A stretch of DNA of 64,000 nt from Bacteroides intestinalis DSM 17393 (GTDB lineage Bacteria; Bacteroidota; Bacteroidia; Bacteroidales; Bacteroidaceae), in assembly GCF_000172175.1 (NCBI RefSeq), contig NZ_ABJL02000008.1, positions 868,001-932,000 on the forward strand. The letters run 5' to 3'. The notes beneath the pieces were generated by a model. It had not been told where the DNA came from and searched no databases. It saw nothing but the letters and a program-made list of their open reading frames with translations. Shown in pieces: positions 45,448-53,593 of this stretch. Positions within the stretch are counted from its first letter, which is position 1. Each line of letters opens with the position of its first letter. The position numbers and the translations under genes were made by a program.

Positions 45448-45557
45448 ATCGTCCCGTAAGATAAGAAAATCTGTCCCACGAGATAAAATAATCCGTCCCC
45501 TGAGATGAAAAAATTCATTTCAGGGGACGTTCTTTTTCATTTCAAGAGATGATTTTA
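45448..45557. repeat. Degenerate tandem array, exact 22-bp period, with inverted end (array C)
   Basis: Five 22-bp units start at 45448, 45470, 45492, 45514 and 45536. The first three read GTCCC-N4-AGAT at the same phase. The fourth is an inverted copy, so GTCCCCTGAGATGAA (45495-45509) and TTCATTTCAGGGGAC (45514-45528) form a hairpin followed by a T run. This can act as a terminator for the sigma factor operon. The array starts immediately after the stop codon. Confidence 0.82.
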
Positions 45558-45584
45558 GTTGTCTCCTGTAATCAGGTTCACAAT

Positions 45585-45616
45585 CTTGGAGAATATAAAA
45601 AACATTGTTATCTTTG
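45585..45616 (+). promoter_or_regulatory. Promoter of the deaminase gene
   Basis: CTTG (45585-45588), 20 bp, TATCTTTG (45609-45616). The transcript should begin near 45622, which places the start at ATG 45646 and rules out an in-frame ATG at 45559. Confidence 0.7.
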
Positions 45617-45645
45617 TCAGTAACACTAAAAATAATCATTTCATT

Positions 45646-46113
45646 ATGACCAAAGAAGAATTAATGAGAAAAGCGATCGAACTCTCTACGGAGAATGTCG
45701 CTAATGGTGGCGGCCCTTTTGGTGCTGTGATTGCCAAAGATGGAGAAATTATAGCTACCGGAACGAACCGCGTAACAGCCTCATGTGACCCTACGGCACA
45801 TGCTGAAGTCAGTGCTATTCGTGCAGCAGCCACAAAGTTGGGTACTTTCAACCTCAGCGGATGCGAAATTTATACTTCCTGCGAACCCTGTCCCATGTGT
45901 CTCGGCGCTATTTACTGGGCACGACTGGAGAGAATGTATTACGGAAACAATAAGACTGATGCCAAAAATATAGGTTTTGATGACTCTTTCATTTATGATG
46001 AGATCGCTCTAAAACCTGCCGATCGCAAACTCCCCTCAGAAGTACTGCTACACAACGAAGCCATCAAAGCTTTTGAAGCATGGGCTGATAAGGAAGATAA
46101 AATAGCCTATTAA
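45646..46113 (+). CDS. Nucleoside/guanine deaminase family protein
   Basis: 155 residues, the size of single-domain zinc deaminases. The zinc site is complete: His52 and the proton-shuttling Glu54 in PTAHAEVSAI, and Cys82 and Cys85 in SCEPCPMCLGAIYWA. The C-terminal text (NNKTDAKNIGFDDSFIYDEI) resembles guanine deaminases rather than the tRNA adenosine deaminase TadA. The likely reaction is guanine to xanthine in the cytoplasm, but the substrate is inferred. It is a single gene with its own promoter. Confidence 0.88.
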   Translation: MTKEELMRKAIELSTENVANGGGPFGAVIAKDGEIIATGTNRVTASCDPTAHAEVSAIRAAATKLGTFNLSGCEIYTSCEPCPMCLGAIYWARLERMYYGNNKTDAKNIGFDDSFIYDEIALKPADRKLPSEVLLHNEAIKAFEAWADKEDKIAY

Positions 46114-46142
46114 TTCCTTGCCAAGCACTATTTTCAAGCATT

Positions 46143-46186
46143 AAAAAAAGAAGTCCCCGGAGCGCTGCAATCGTTTCCGGGGACTT
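46143..46186 (-). terminator. Terminator between convergent deaminase and FadL-like genes
   Basis: AAGTCCCCGGA (46151-46161) and TCCGGGGACTT (46176-46186) form a perfect stem. An A run at 46143-46149 becomes a T tract for the minus-strand transcript, so it works best for the FadL-like gene. It may also slow plus-strand transcription. Confidence 0.8.
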
Positions 46187-46244
46187 GGGTTTAATACACA
46201 AGGTATTTGCAATGAAAGGTTATTTGCTTTATATTGTTGTTCGT

Positions 46245-47840
46245 TTAGAAACGCATACCTAAAGTAAATAGCACCTGACTACGAGAGTTTGTTACTTTCG
46301 TTACTGCCGGTACATCATAATTACCATTATTACCGGGCAAAGCAAACGGATAAAAATCAGCTTTCTGAGTAGAATACTTATAAGCCAGATCAGCATAGAA
46401 TGAAGAACCTCTATAACCAATACCTAACGTATAATTACTCAGTGATTTCGTATTTGCAAAGTCAGTATCTACATTCAATGAATTATAAGGAAGTGTCTTA
46501 ACCGCATCATTCTTAAATGCAGCAGAGCTATAGTTGTAGCCCAAACGAAGAGCAAATTCCGGGATTACCTTATACTCAGCACCAATACGGAAAGTACTCA
46601 CTCCTTTATTATTAATTTTTGCTTCTTCACTCTCATACTCCATTTTATCACCTTCCGGGTAATAGAAAGCCATTTTTGAATAATCCTGATACTCATATTC
46701 AGCGCCTAAAGCCAAATTACTTCCCACTGTATAACCTATACTTAAATTATATGTCCACGGAGTACGCAATTCAAACTCGCTCTTCATATCTTTATCATTC
46801 AATTCATAATAAGTATCATATGAGAGATGTTCCTGAAACTCTTCACCTGTTTCATTATTCACATACCAAATATTCGATTGTATAGCTGCTCTGGTAGTAT
46901 AAGTCAGTTTATAAAAGGTTGGCGTATGGATGGCTAATCCAAGGCGCAAAGGAGAGTCTTCCATAGGACGAAGAATAAAACCGAACTTAGCATCCCAACC
47001 TGCACCATTGATACGATTTTCACTGCTTATACTATAGTCATTACCTTCTTTCATATCTTCGCCATAGAAATAAGACTTACGATAATTTACATCGTATGCT
47101 CCGATGGTAACACCAAAATAAAAGCGATCATTAAAGTTAAAAGCAATATTAAAATCATATTGATCCACTCCACCTCTTTCTACAGACTTATAAGTAGCAT
47201 AAGGGCTAATACCTAAGCTATAATAAGGATTATTAGGATCGTCATCTGTTTCAAATAAACGGGCATCCCATCCTAAAGCACCTAACCAGCCAACTCTATC
47301 TTGATCATACGGAAGAATATTGTTTTCTGTCAACTGGTGAAGATCCATTCCCGCACCATACATCTGATTCGCCTGGCTTGCCATCAAGTCTGTCTGCGAC
47401 AAACTATATTGCCCTCCCATCGTCATTGTCCGATTGAATGATTTTGCTTTATGATAGTTAAATCCAAAGTTGACATAACGCAAGGTCGTTACATTCCCGA
47501 GCTTCGTAGAGAATACAAAACCTGCATTGTCAAAATTCCAACGGTTTTTATCACTATTAAATGTATTACTTCCTAGCTTACTCTCGACTCCCATACTGGA
47601 AAAGCCAAATGAAACCATTGCATCATTACTGCGATAGATACCAATACCGGCAGGATTTGTTCCAATAGTAGAAATATCACCACCCAAAGCTCCCATTGCA
47701 CCACCCATACCCACAAAGCGGGCGGTTCCGTTCAAATCTTTACTTATTATATTTGCTGCATCATATACAGTCTGTGCGCTCACACTTGTCGCTACGAGCA
47801 CAGCCAAAGCCATTATCGTTGATTTCTTTTTCATACTCAT
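46245..47840 (-). CDS. FadL/OmpP1-family outer-membrane protein
   Basis: 531 residues with a signal peptide (about 1-22, SVSAQT). The mature N-terminus (TARFVGMGGAMGALGGDISTIGTNPAGIGIYRSNDAMVSFGFS) is the hatch signature of the FadL/OmpP1 family. Barrel strands follow to an aromatic C-terminus (VLFTLGMRF). Family members let hydrophobic compounds pass the outer membrane. It lies 29 bp downstream of a W/Y/G- and S/R-rich exported protein on the same strand and probably shares its transcript. Confidence 0.9.
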   Translation of the reverse strand: MSMKKKSTIMALAVLVATSVSAQTVYDAANIISKDLNGTARFVGMGGAMGALGGDISTIGTNPAGIGIYRSNDAMVSFGFSSMGVESKLGSNTFNSDKNRWNFDNAGFVFSTKLGNVTTLRYVNFGFNYHKAKSFNRTMTMGGQYSLSQTDLMASQANQMYGAGMDLHQLTENNILPYDQDRVGWLGALGWDARLFETDDDPNNPYYSLGISPYATYKSVERGGVDQYDFNIAFNFNDRFYFGVTIGAYDVNYRKSYFYGEDMKEGNDYSISSENRINGAGWDAKFGFILRPMEDSPLRLGLAIHTPTFYKLTYTTRAAIQSNIWYVNNETGEEFQEHLSYDTYYELNDKDMKSEFELRTPWTYNLSIGYTVGSNLALGAEYEYQDYSKMAFYYPEGDKMEYESEEAKINNKGVSTFRIGAEYKVIPEFALRLGYNYSSAAFKNDAVKTLPYNSLNVDTDFANTKSLSNYTLGIGYRGSSFYADLAYKYSTQKADFYPFALPGNNGNYDVPAVTKVTNSRSQVLFTLGMRF

Positions 47841-47869
47841 TTCTCTTTTATGGTAAACACTCCATACGG

Positions 47870-49267
47870 TTATCTTCTTCTAGTGGAACCACCGCCACCA
47901 CCACTTGAGCGACTGGAAGAACCTCCTCCACTACTACCGGATGAATAGCTGCTCGAACGTGAGCTACTACCGGAAGAGTAACTACTGTTTGAAGAAGAAC
48001 GACTACTGTTATAAGAACGAGTAGTACTACTATTGTTATTAGAACGTCTGCTATAATCATTAGAGTAGCTTCTGGTAGGATTAGTCGAACTACCTCTATT
48101 ATAAGTCGGTGTAGAAGTGCTACTACGACGTGTAGTTCCTACAGAAGAAGAACGGGTAGAAGTTCCTCCACTATTACGAACACTTTCCACATTACTACTA
48201 TTATATGAATTATTGCGCGTACTGCTGGGACGAGTATAAGTCGATCTCCGTGAAGAAGCAGCATCTCTTCGGGTATTCATTCCCGGACGTTCACTTCCTG
48301 AACGGGTACCTACCACCCTGCGAGTTGTACTGCCTGAAGTACCGGTACTGCGTCTTACGGAAGTAGCATCCGAAGAACGACGTACGGTTTGTCCACCATT
48401 CGTTACAGAACTCCGGCGTGTAGTTCCTTGTGCAGTAGAAACACGATTTCCGTTGGAATAACGTGTTCCATCATGACGTCTGTTTGTATATACGCTACCG
48501 CTATTCCAATGGCCACCTCCCCAGTGTCCACCGCCGGGATACCAACCGCCTCCAGGATAGTAATGATGGTGATGGTGTCCCCATCCCCAACTCCAGCCAC
48601 CGTAGAAGCCGCCCCAACCATAGGACCAGCCGCCGTAACTATAATAAGGTGAGTAACCTCCCCAACCATAATAAGGATAGCCTCCCCATCCATAGGAGTT
48701 ATAACGCCAATCCCACCACAAACGGTTAGAGAAAGTAGGGAAAGCATAAGCATACATTCCATCAGTATATACGTTCCAGTTCCATGTATCCAGACCGTAA
48801 ACGACATCCCAATAGTATGGACTACTGATACTTATTGCATAACGAGGATTACGGAAACGTACGATACGCATAGCATATTCATAATCATCTTCCGAACCAT
48901 CGAAGCCGTTTACCCATTCCCCTTCCGGATCGGGCACAGCTTTTTCTTTGATATATAAGGTATCGTCCTCCATTACGAAGTCATTCTCACGTGAATCATA
49001 GCGGCGATTATACTCATCTACATCACGTGTATTTCCTTTACGATCCTGAACTACAACCGTAGTATTCCCCGGCGACGTATAAACCGTAGTCGGTGCATTC
49101 GACTTTACTACAATCTCTTCAGCCGGAGCAGATGTTCTTTTCTTCTCCTGTTTCTTTTCCTTCTTACTCTTAGAAGGAGTGTAGTAAAGGTCGTCATCTA
49201 TGCTCTGCGCCGAAACCATCCAAGGGAGGCACAAGGCAAAAAGCGATAAAAAAACAATCTTTTTCAT
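47870..49267 (-). CDS. Exported low-complexity protein, W/Y/G-rich centre and S/R-rich tail
   Basis: 465 residues with a signal peptide (about 1-20, WMVSAQS). A basic KSKKEKKQEKK stretch is followed by a folded-looking segment (about 60-170). A centre rich in Gly, Tyr and Trp (about 185-260, including five His in a row) comes next. A tail of about 200 residues is made mostly of Ser, Arg, Thr and Asn (about 265-465) and is surely disordered. The tail has no repeat unit of fixed length. No enzymatic motif is seen. It is probably attached to or exported through the outer membrane and may bind a polymer; that is speculation. It precedes the FadL-like gene in one operon. Confidence 0.8.
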   Translation of the reverse strand: MKKIVFLSLFALCLPWMVSAQSIDDDLYYTPSKSKKEKKQEKKRTSAPAEEIVVKSNAPTTVYTSPGNTTVVVQDRKGNTRDVDEYNRRYDSRENDFVMEDDTLYIKEKAVPDPEGEWVNGFDGSEDDYEYAMRIVRFRNPRYAISISSPYYWDVVYGLDTWNWNVYTDGMYAYAFPTFSNRLWWDWRYNSYGWGGYPYYGWGGYSPYYSYGGWSYGWGGFYGGWSWGWGHHHHHYYPGGGWYPGGGHWGGGHWNSGSVYTNRRHDGTRYSNGNRVSTAQGTTRRSSVTNGGQTVRRSSDATSVRRSTGTSGSTTRRVVGTRSGSERPGMNTRRDAASSRRSTYTRPSSTRNNSYNSSNVESVRNSGGTSTRSSSVGTTRRSSTSTPTYNRGSSTNPTRSYSNDYSRRSNNNSSTTRSYNSSRSSSNSSYSSGSSSRSSSYSSGSSGGGSSSRSSGGGGGSTRRR

Positions 49268-49312
49268 ATGGGTGTGGTTTATTGGTTTACATTTATCTAT
49301 TTTATCACGTCA

Positions 49313-49320
49313 CAAAGATA
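49313..49320 (-). promoter_or_regulatory. -7 promoter element of the low-complexity/FadL operon
   Basis: TATCTTTG on the minus strand, a perfect -7 box. The -33 region is weak. The predicted leader is about 40 nt. Confidence 0.5.
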
Positions 49321-49461
49321 GCGATGGGAATTACCGTCTGCAGGAGAATTTCCCCAAATGATTATAGGGATTTCCCTAAATACCCTATCTTTAAAGAAGA
49401 TAAGCTGCACCCCAACATAACTTTTTCATGCAAGCATGAAAGTTCTGCATTCGATTTGCAC

Positions 49462-49469
49462 TATCTTTG
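49462..49469 (+). promoter_or_regulatory. -7 promoter element of prmA
   Basis: TATCTTTG, a perfect -7 box, with only a weak TTCT-like -33 region at about 49443-49446. The predicted leader is about 75 nt. The 281-bp gap 49268-49548 holds this promoter and the divergent one and nothing else obvious. Confidence 0.5.
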
Positions 49470-49548
49470 CGCCTAATAAACAAATATACAAAGAAACCGG
49501 TTCACCTCATCGGGACCCTCTTTGTATTTAACAATATATTGTATTCCA

Positions 49549-50391
49549 ATGAAATATTTAGAATTTACTTTCCGCACTTCCCCTTGCACTGAAACAGTGA
49601 ACGATGTGCTTGCCGCCATTCTGGGTGATGCAGGTTTTGAGAGTTTTGTAGAACAAGAAGACGGTATTGCTGCCTACATACAAAAGGATTTGTATGATGA
49701 GACAACTGTAAAAACAGCTATTGCTGAATTCCCCCTACCGGATACAAAAATTGAATATACTTTTACAGAAGCTGAAGACAAAGATTGGAACGAGGAATGG
49801 GAAAAGAATTTCTTTCAACCGATTGTTATTGGTGACCGTTGCGTCATTCACAGCACTTTCCATCACGATGTTCCCCAAACTGAATATGACATCGTAATCA
49901 ATCCGCAAATGGCTTTCGGTACGGGTCACCACGAAACTACCAGTCTCATCATCGGTGAACTGCTGGACAGTGACCTGCAAGGAAAGTCTTTACTCGATAT
50001 GGGGTGCGGTACTTCTATCCTTGCCATTCTTGCCCGCATGCGTGGTGCTGCACCTTGCACCGCTATCGATATTGATGAATGGTGTGTACGCAATTCCCTT
50101 GAAAATATTGAACTGAACCATGTAGACAAAATCTCCGTATCACAAGGGGATGCTTCTTCTCTGAATGGGCTAGGTCCGTTTGATGTGATTATTGCCAACA
50201 TCAACCGTAATATTCTGCTAAATGACATGAAACAATATGTGCGCTGTATGCATCCGGGCTCAGAACTGTATATGAGCGGTTTTTATGTAGATGACATTCC
50301 ATTGATTCAGGCAGAAGCTGAACGTAATGGATTGCAATTTGTACACCATCAGGAGAAAAATCGTTGGGCAGCAGTAAAGTTCAAACTTTAG
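49549..50391 (+). CDS. prmA: Ribosomal protein L11 methyltransferase
   Basis: 280 residues from ATG 49549; an in-frame ATG nine codons upstream adds no conserved residues. PrmA trimethylates ribosomal protein L11 using S-adenosylmethionine. The N-terminal substrate-recognition domain (MKYLEFTFRTSP, LGDAGFESFVEQEDG) is followed by the catalytic domain with MAFGTGHHETTSL, the cofactor loop LLDMGCGTSILAILA and the NPPY-like motif IIANINRNILL. Length and motifs are normal. Confidence 0.94.
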   Translation: MKYLEFTFRTSPCTETVNDVLAAILGDAGFESFVEQEDGIAAYIQKDLYDETTVKTAIAEFPLPDTKIEYTFTEAEDKDWNEEWEKNFFQPIVIGDRCVIHSTFHHDVPQTEYDIVINPQMAFGTGHHETTSLIIGELLDSDLQGKSLLDMGCGTSILAILARMRGAAPCTAIDIDEWCVRNSLENIELNHVDKISVSQGDASSLNGLGPFDVIIANINRNILLNDMKQYVRCMHPGSELYMSGFYVDDIPLIQAEAERNGLQFVHHQEKNRWAAVKFKL

Positions 50392-50421
50392 CACTTACTC
50401 ATCCAGTAGCGCAGCACTTTA

Positions 50422-50448
50422 TTTGTGTAATTTGCGTAATTTGTGTTC
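50422..50448. repeat. Three-unit 9-bp tandem repeat downstream of prmA
   Basis: TTTGTGTAA, TTTGCGTAA and TTTGTGTTC follow each other at 50422, 50431 and 50440. The same 9-bp motif recurs in both orientations at 53497-53563. The rest of the 50392-50576 gap shows no gene. Confidence 0.7.
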
Positions 50449-50593
50449 TACTATGAAGCACCGTCTGATTCATATCTACACAATCAGACAACAGACAAGG
50501 AAGCATTTGACTTTGCCCTACTCTTTTTACAACTTCATAGTAAATCCTATTGGGTGTTAACCTTGGTCAACAGGCCTGTCAACCTTGCTTGAT

Positions 50594-50630
50594 GGAGATG
50601 TGTCAAAACTAAGGCACATCTCCTTTTTTT
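50594..50630 (+). terminator. Inward-facing terminator at the left IS end
   Basis: GGAGATGTG (50594-50602) pairs with CACATCTCC (50615-50623), then seven T. It would stop read-through from prmA into the element. Confidence 0.8.
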
Positions 50631-50650
50631 ATATTTAAATGTTTTTTTCT

Positions 50651-52312
50651 CTATGCGACTCTTTTTTCACTAATTTGGTAATACGCGGCTATATTCCTCG
50701 TATATTGCGTCATAATTGTTCTGATAAGAATACATATAATGCGTGCAGTCCCTCCCTTTCCTGCTTTTAGTAGTTTAGCGCACATTTTTTTGATATTAAA
50801 AGCTATAGCAAAGAAAGCAAAGTCCATCGTAACCTTGTCTTCTCCTTTATGTCTGAACCGGCGGTATGCCATGTTGTATTTCATTTGTCCAAACACAGCT
50901 TCCGGTTCTATACACCTCCTGCCTCTATGCTTGATACCTTCCTCTGAGAGCAATTTTTCCCGTGCCTGCCGTTTGTATTGGTTTAACCGGTGATTGACTT
51001 CTATAATACGATTTCCCTGGGCTTTAAAGCAACTGCCACGCAAAGGACAACCCTCGCAATTTTGTGCTTTATAACGTGCACTTTCGGTGATGTATCCGCT
51101 TGCAGTTTTGTCACGTCTGGTCCCTATACGGTTCATGCGCTGCCCCATAGGGCAAACGTAATAATCCTCTTCTGTATTGTAATGGAGACTTTCCGCATGG
51201 AACGGATTGGGAGTATAACGGGGACGCTGTTCTTTATGGAAGAAGTTATACTTGACAAAGGCTTCTATCCCGTTCTCCTGCATGAACCGGTAATTTTCTT
51301 CTGAGCCGTAACCGGAGTCTGCCACCCCGACAGCGGGTAAGCGGTTATAGCGATGTTGGAAGGAGTGGAAGAAAGGAATGAGCGTCAGTGTATCGGTAGG
51401 GTTGGGAAACAGTCGGAAGTCTATGAGAAATTGGTTTTCAGTACCTATTTGCAAATTATATCCGGGCTTGGTCTGCCCGTTCTTCATGGCGTCTTCTTTC
51501 ATACGCATGAATGTGGCATCAGGATCAGTCTTGGAATAGGAATTACGTTCTCCAAGAGTGTCAAGATGATTGTCGTATTCCATCAGCTTGTCACGATACC
51601 CTTCAAGTTCCTTGAGCTGTTTCTTCTTTTCGCGCAGGGCTTTCTTTTGTTCCTTATCCTTTGTCGCAGGCTGGTGTTCTAGGACTTCTTTAAGTTCATC
51701 CACTATGTCAGAGAGCATGGCGGGAGTGAATTGGGCGGGTGTGTCTTTTACGGAGTTTTCTTGTGCAATGGCTTCGTCCACCTGTTCCAGAAGGATACGA
51801 ATCTTGTCCAGCAACTTCGTGCGGTGCTTTTCAACACTCTTGCGCCAGACAAAAGTATATTTGTTGGCTTTGGATTCAATCTTAGTGCCGTCGATATACT
51901 CCACCTCAAGACTGATGAAACCTTTGTCGGCAAGGACAAGAACTAACTGGGTGAATACATTATTTATCTCCTCCTTTACACGGTTACGAAAACGATTGAT
52001 GGTGATAAAATCCGGATGCTCATTACCGGCAAGCCAGATATAATGAATGTCACGCAAGAGAAGCTTCTCTATTTTACGGCACGAATAGATATTATTCATG
52101 TAGGCGTAGATAATTACCTTAAGCATCATTTTAGGATGATAAGGACAGCGGCCGGTTTCTTTATAAAGTTTATTGAAACCTTCAAGATCGAGAGTATCAA
52201 CAACTGTGTTAACTATGCGAACCGGGTCGTTCGACGCAATGTTTTCATCAATTCTTTGAGGAAAAAGAACGGTTTGGTTGGGAATGTAAGGACGAAAATG
52301 TAACTTTGCCAT
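50651..52312 (-). CDS. IS1182-family transposase
   Basis: 553 residues from the ATG at 52312 (MAKLHFRPYIPNQ). An ATG 16 codons upstream overlaps the promoter and is rejected. The N-terminal DUF772-type domain contains GRCPYHPKMMLKVIIYAYMNNIYSCRKIE. The catalytic DDE triad is Asp141 (EYIDGTKIES), Asp332 (GVADSGYGSEEN) and a Glu in RRCIEPEAVFGQMKYN (Glu469 or Glu471). A Lys-rich coiled-coil insert is at about 200-245, and a Cys cluster (CEGCPLRGSC) sits near 419-428. The frame is intact, so the element may be active. Confidence 0.93.
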   Translation of the reverse strand: MAKLHFRPYIPNQTVLFPQRIDENIASNDPVRIVNTVVDTLDLEGFNKLYKETGRCPYHPKMMLKVIIYAYMNNIYSCRKIEKLLLRDIHYIWLAGNEHPDFITINRFRNRVKEEINNVFTQLVLVLADKGFISLEVEYIDGTKIESKANKYTFVWRKSVEKHRTKLLDKIRILLEQVDEAIAQENSVKDTPAQFTPAMLSDIVDELKEVLEHQPATKDKEQKKALREKKKQLKELEGYRDKLMEYDNHLDTLGERNSYSKTDPDATFMRMKEDAMKNGQTKPGYNLQIGTENQFLIDFRLFPNPTDTLTLIPFFHSFQHRYNRLPAVGVADSGYGSEENYRFMQENGIEAFVKYNFFHKEQRPRYTPNPFHAESLHYNTEEDYYVCPMGQRMNRIGTRRDKTASGYITESARYKAQNCEGCPLRGSCFKAQGNRIIEVNHRLNQYKRQAREKLLSEEGIKHRGRRCIEPEAVFGQMKYNMAYRRFRHKGEDKVTMDFAFFAIAFNIKKMCAKLLKAGKGGTARIICILIRTIMTQYTRNIAAYYQISEKRVA

Positions 52313-52330
52313 AACGAAATACTTTATGCC

Positions 52331-52361
52331 TAAAGATACAAAAACTTTGGGGAATAGCAAA
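52331..52361 (-). promoter_or_regulatory. Promoter of the transposase
   Basis: Minus strand: TTTG (52361-52358), 19 bp, TATCTTTA (52338-52331). It lies inside the element, so the transposase carries its own Bacteroides-type promoter. Confidence 0.6.
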
Positions 52362-52394
52362 GCCCGGGCTTGCGAAAGTCTGGGCTTTGTGCAT

Positions 52395-52426
52395 AAAAAA
52401 GGTTGTGCCAGAGTTTTGACACAACC
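52395..52426 (-). terminator. Inward-facing terminator at the right IS end
   Basis: On the minus strand GGTTGTG (52426-52420) pairs with CACAACC (52407-52401), followed by six T. It would stop transcripts coming from the GH25 side before the transposase promoter. Confidence 0.75.
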
Positions 52427-52620
52427 TCTTCAAGCAAGGTTGACATCCAATTATTCCTAAGAGTGAACAGGATGTTCCTTAAGAGAAAACAGAATCATAC
52501 CTTATGTAAAACCCGTTAATACCTTATGATTAAAACAAACAACTATGGCAATCTTATCGTTTACACGGGGAAAAAAGGCTAAAAAACATCAGATATAAAA
52601 AGAGAGAACTTTCAACCAAA

Positions 52621-53481
52621 TTATTTTTGTAAAGTGAGAGCCTGCAATTGTTCCAATGAGCCATTAAATACGTTCAAGTCAACTTCTTCCTTAATGCCCG
52701 GAACATTGCCTACATCAGTATGTTGCCAGAAGTGCCAGGGACCTTCGTACTTGACGGAATCTACGTAATAATGAGCAATCCAGTAGGGATACGTATTGAA
52801 TACCGAATCATTAAGATAGCGGCTTTTAAATTTATAGGAAGTATAAAGAATAGGTTTCACACCATAATGCGACTCTACACGGTCGAGCCAGGTTTTAACG
52901 GCAATCTTCAGGTCATGGGGCGTACTTTTACCAATAGTTTCGACATCAAGTACAGGGGGGAGATCACCGGGAATAAGCTGAACCGTACGGATAAAGAAAT
53001 CAGCTTGCTTATGGGGATCTGTTTTGGGAGAAAAGAAATGGTAAGCCCCACGGATAAAACCATAACGATGTGCCTGATCAAAATTGAACGGGAAAGTATC
53101 GTCAGCATGGTCACCACCCTCAGTGGCTTTCATAAAGACAAAATGGATAGGAAATTTGGTTGTTTTATTAGATGTCAGTTGTACCCAATCTATACTACCT
53201 TGATAATGGGAGATATCAATGCCATGCACTTCATAGTCACAGGGCATACAGACACCATATCCTTTCTGACCATAACAAGGCTTCCAGCGATAAGCATACG
53301 GGCGAATGAAAAACCAATAAAACCCGACAGAAAACACAGCAATAATCCCAACAGCAAGTATAGTACGCAACCATGTGGGCATGATACGTTCTTTGCTCTT
53401 TTTCTTACCGCGGCGTGCAGCAGGTACAGCAGAACGGGAAGTTGGTTTTCGACGAGGTGTAGAATTAGTTTTAGTTGCCAT
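52621..53481 (-). CDS. Membrane-anchored GH25 lysozyme
   Basis: 286 residues. The basic N-terminus (PRRKPTSRSAVPAARRGKKKSK) is followed by one membrane span (about 38-57). A GH25 muramidase domain follows: HGIDISHYQGSIDW with Asp89, FVFMKATEG, GFIRGAYHFF, and the catalytic DxE pair Asp179/Glu181 in LPPVLDVET. It should face the periplasm, anchored in the inner membrane, and cut peptidoglycan between MurNAc and GlcNAc. The catalytic residues are present. The gene lies between the IS and the phosphofructokinase gene. Confidence 0.92.
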   Translation of the reverse strand: MATKTNSTPRRKPTSRSAVPAARRGKKKSKERIMPTWLRTILAVGIIAVFSVGFYWFFIRPYAYRWKPCYGQKGYGVCMPCDYEVHGIDISHYQGSIDWVQLTSNKTTKFPIHFVFMKATEGGDHADDTFPFNFDQAHRYGFIRGAYHFFSPKTDPHKQADFFIRTVQLIPGDLPPVLDVETIGKSTPHDLKIAVKTWLDRVESHYGVKPILYTSYKFKSRYLNDSVFNTYPYWIAHYYVDSVKYEGPWHFWQHTDVGNVPGIKEEVDLNVFNGSLEQLQALTLQK

Positions 53482-53496
53482 GCATTAGTTAAAATA

Positions 53497-53563
53497 GAAC
53501 GCAAATCACACAAATTACGCAAATAGATTATTCAAATTTGTGTAATTCATGTAATTTGCGTTC
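53497..53563. repeat. Inverted pair of 9-bp tandem repeats
   Basis: Three 9-bp units at 53497-53523 (GAACGCAAA, TCACACAAA, TTACGCAAA) face three complementary units at 53537-53563 (TTTGTGTAA, TTCATGTAA, TTTGCGTTC) across a 13-bp spacer. The arms can form a long imperfect hairpin between the GH25 and pfp genes. The motif is the one seen at 50422-50448. Confidence 0.75.
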
Positions 53564-53593
53564 TTCTTATTCACTTTTCGTTAGCTTGCTGAT

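Larger units (their letters stand above)
50577..52445 (-). mobile_element. Insertion sequence of the IS1182 family, 1869 bp
   Basis: The ends are perfect 16-bp inverted repeats: TGTCAACCTTGCTTGA at 50577-50592, and its complement at 52430-52445. The single transposase gene is intact. Behind each terminal repeat lies a hairpin ending in a T run for transcription entering the element. I found no clear target duplication (GGCC on the left, TCCA on the right). It sits between prmA and the GH25 gene and interrupts no recognisable gene. Confidence 0.85.

Noticed and set aside
48403..48807. Long open frames opposite the low-complexity gene
   Set aside because: They mirror the biased composition of the real gene and show no protein-like features of their own.
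50573..52449. Target site duplication around the IS
   Set aside because: The flanks (GGCC on the left, TCCA on the right) do not match; no duplication of 2-10 bp was found.
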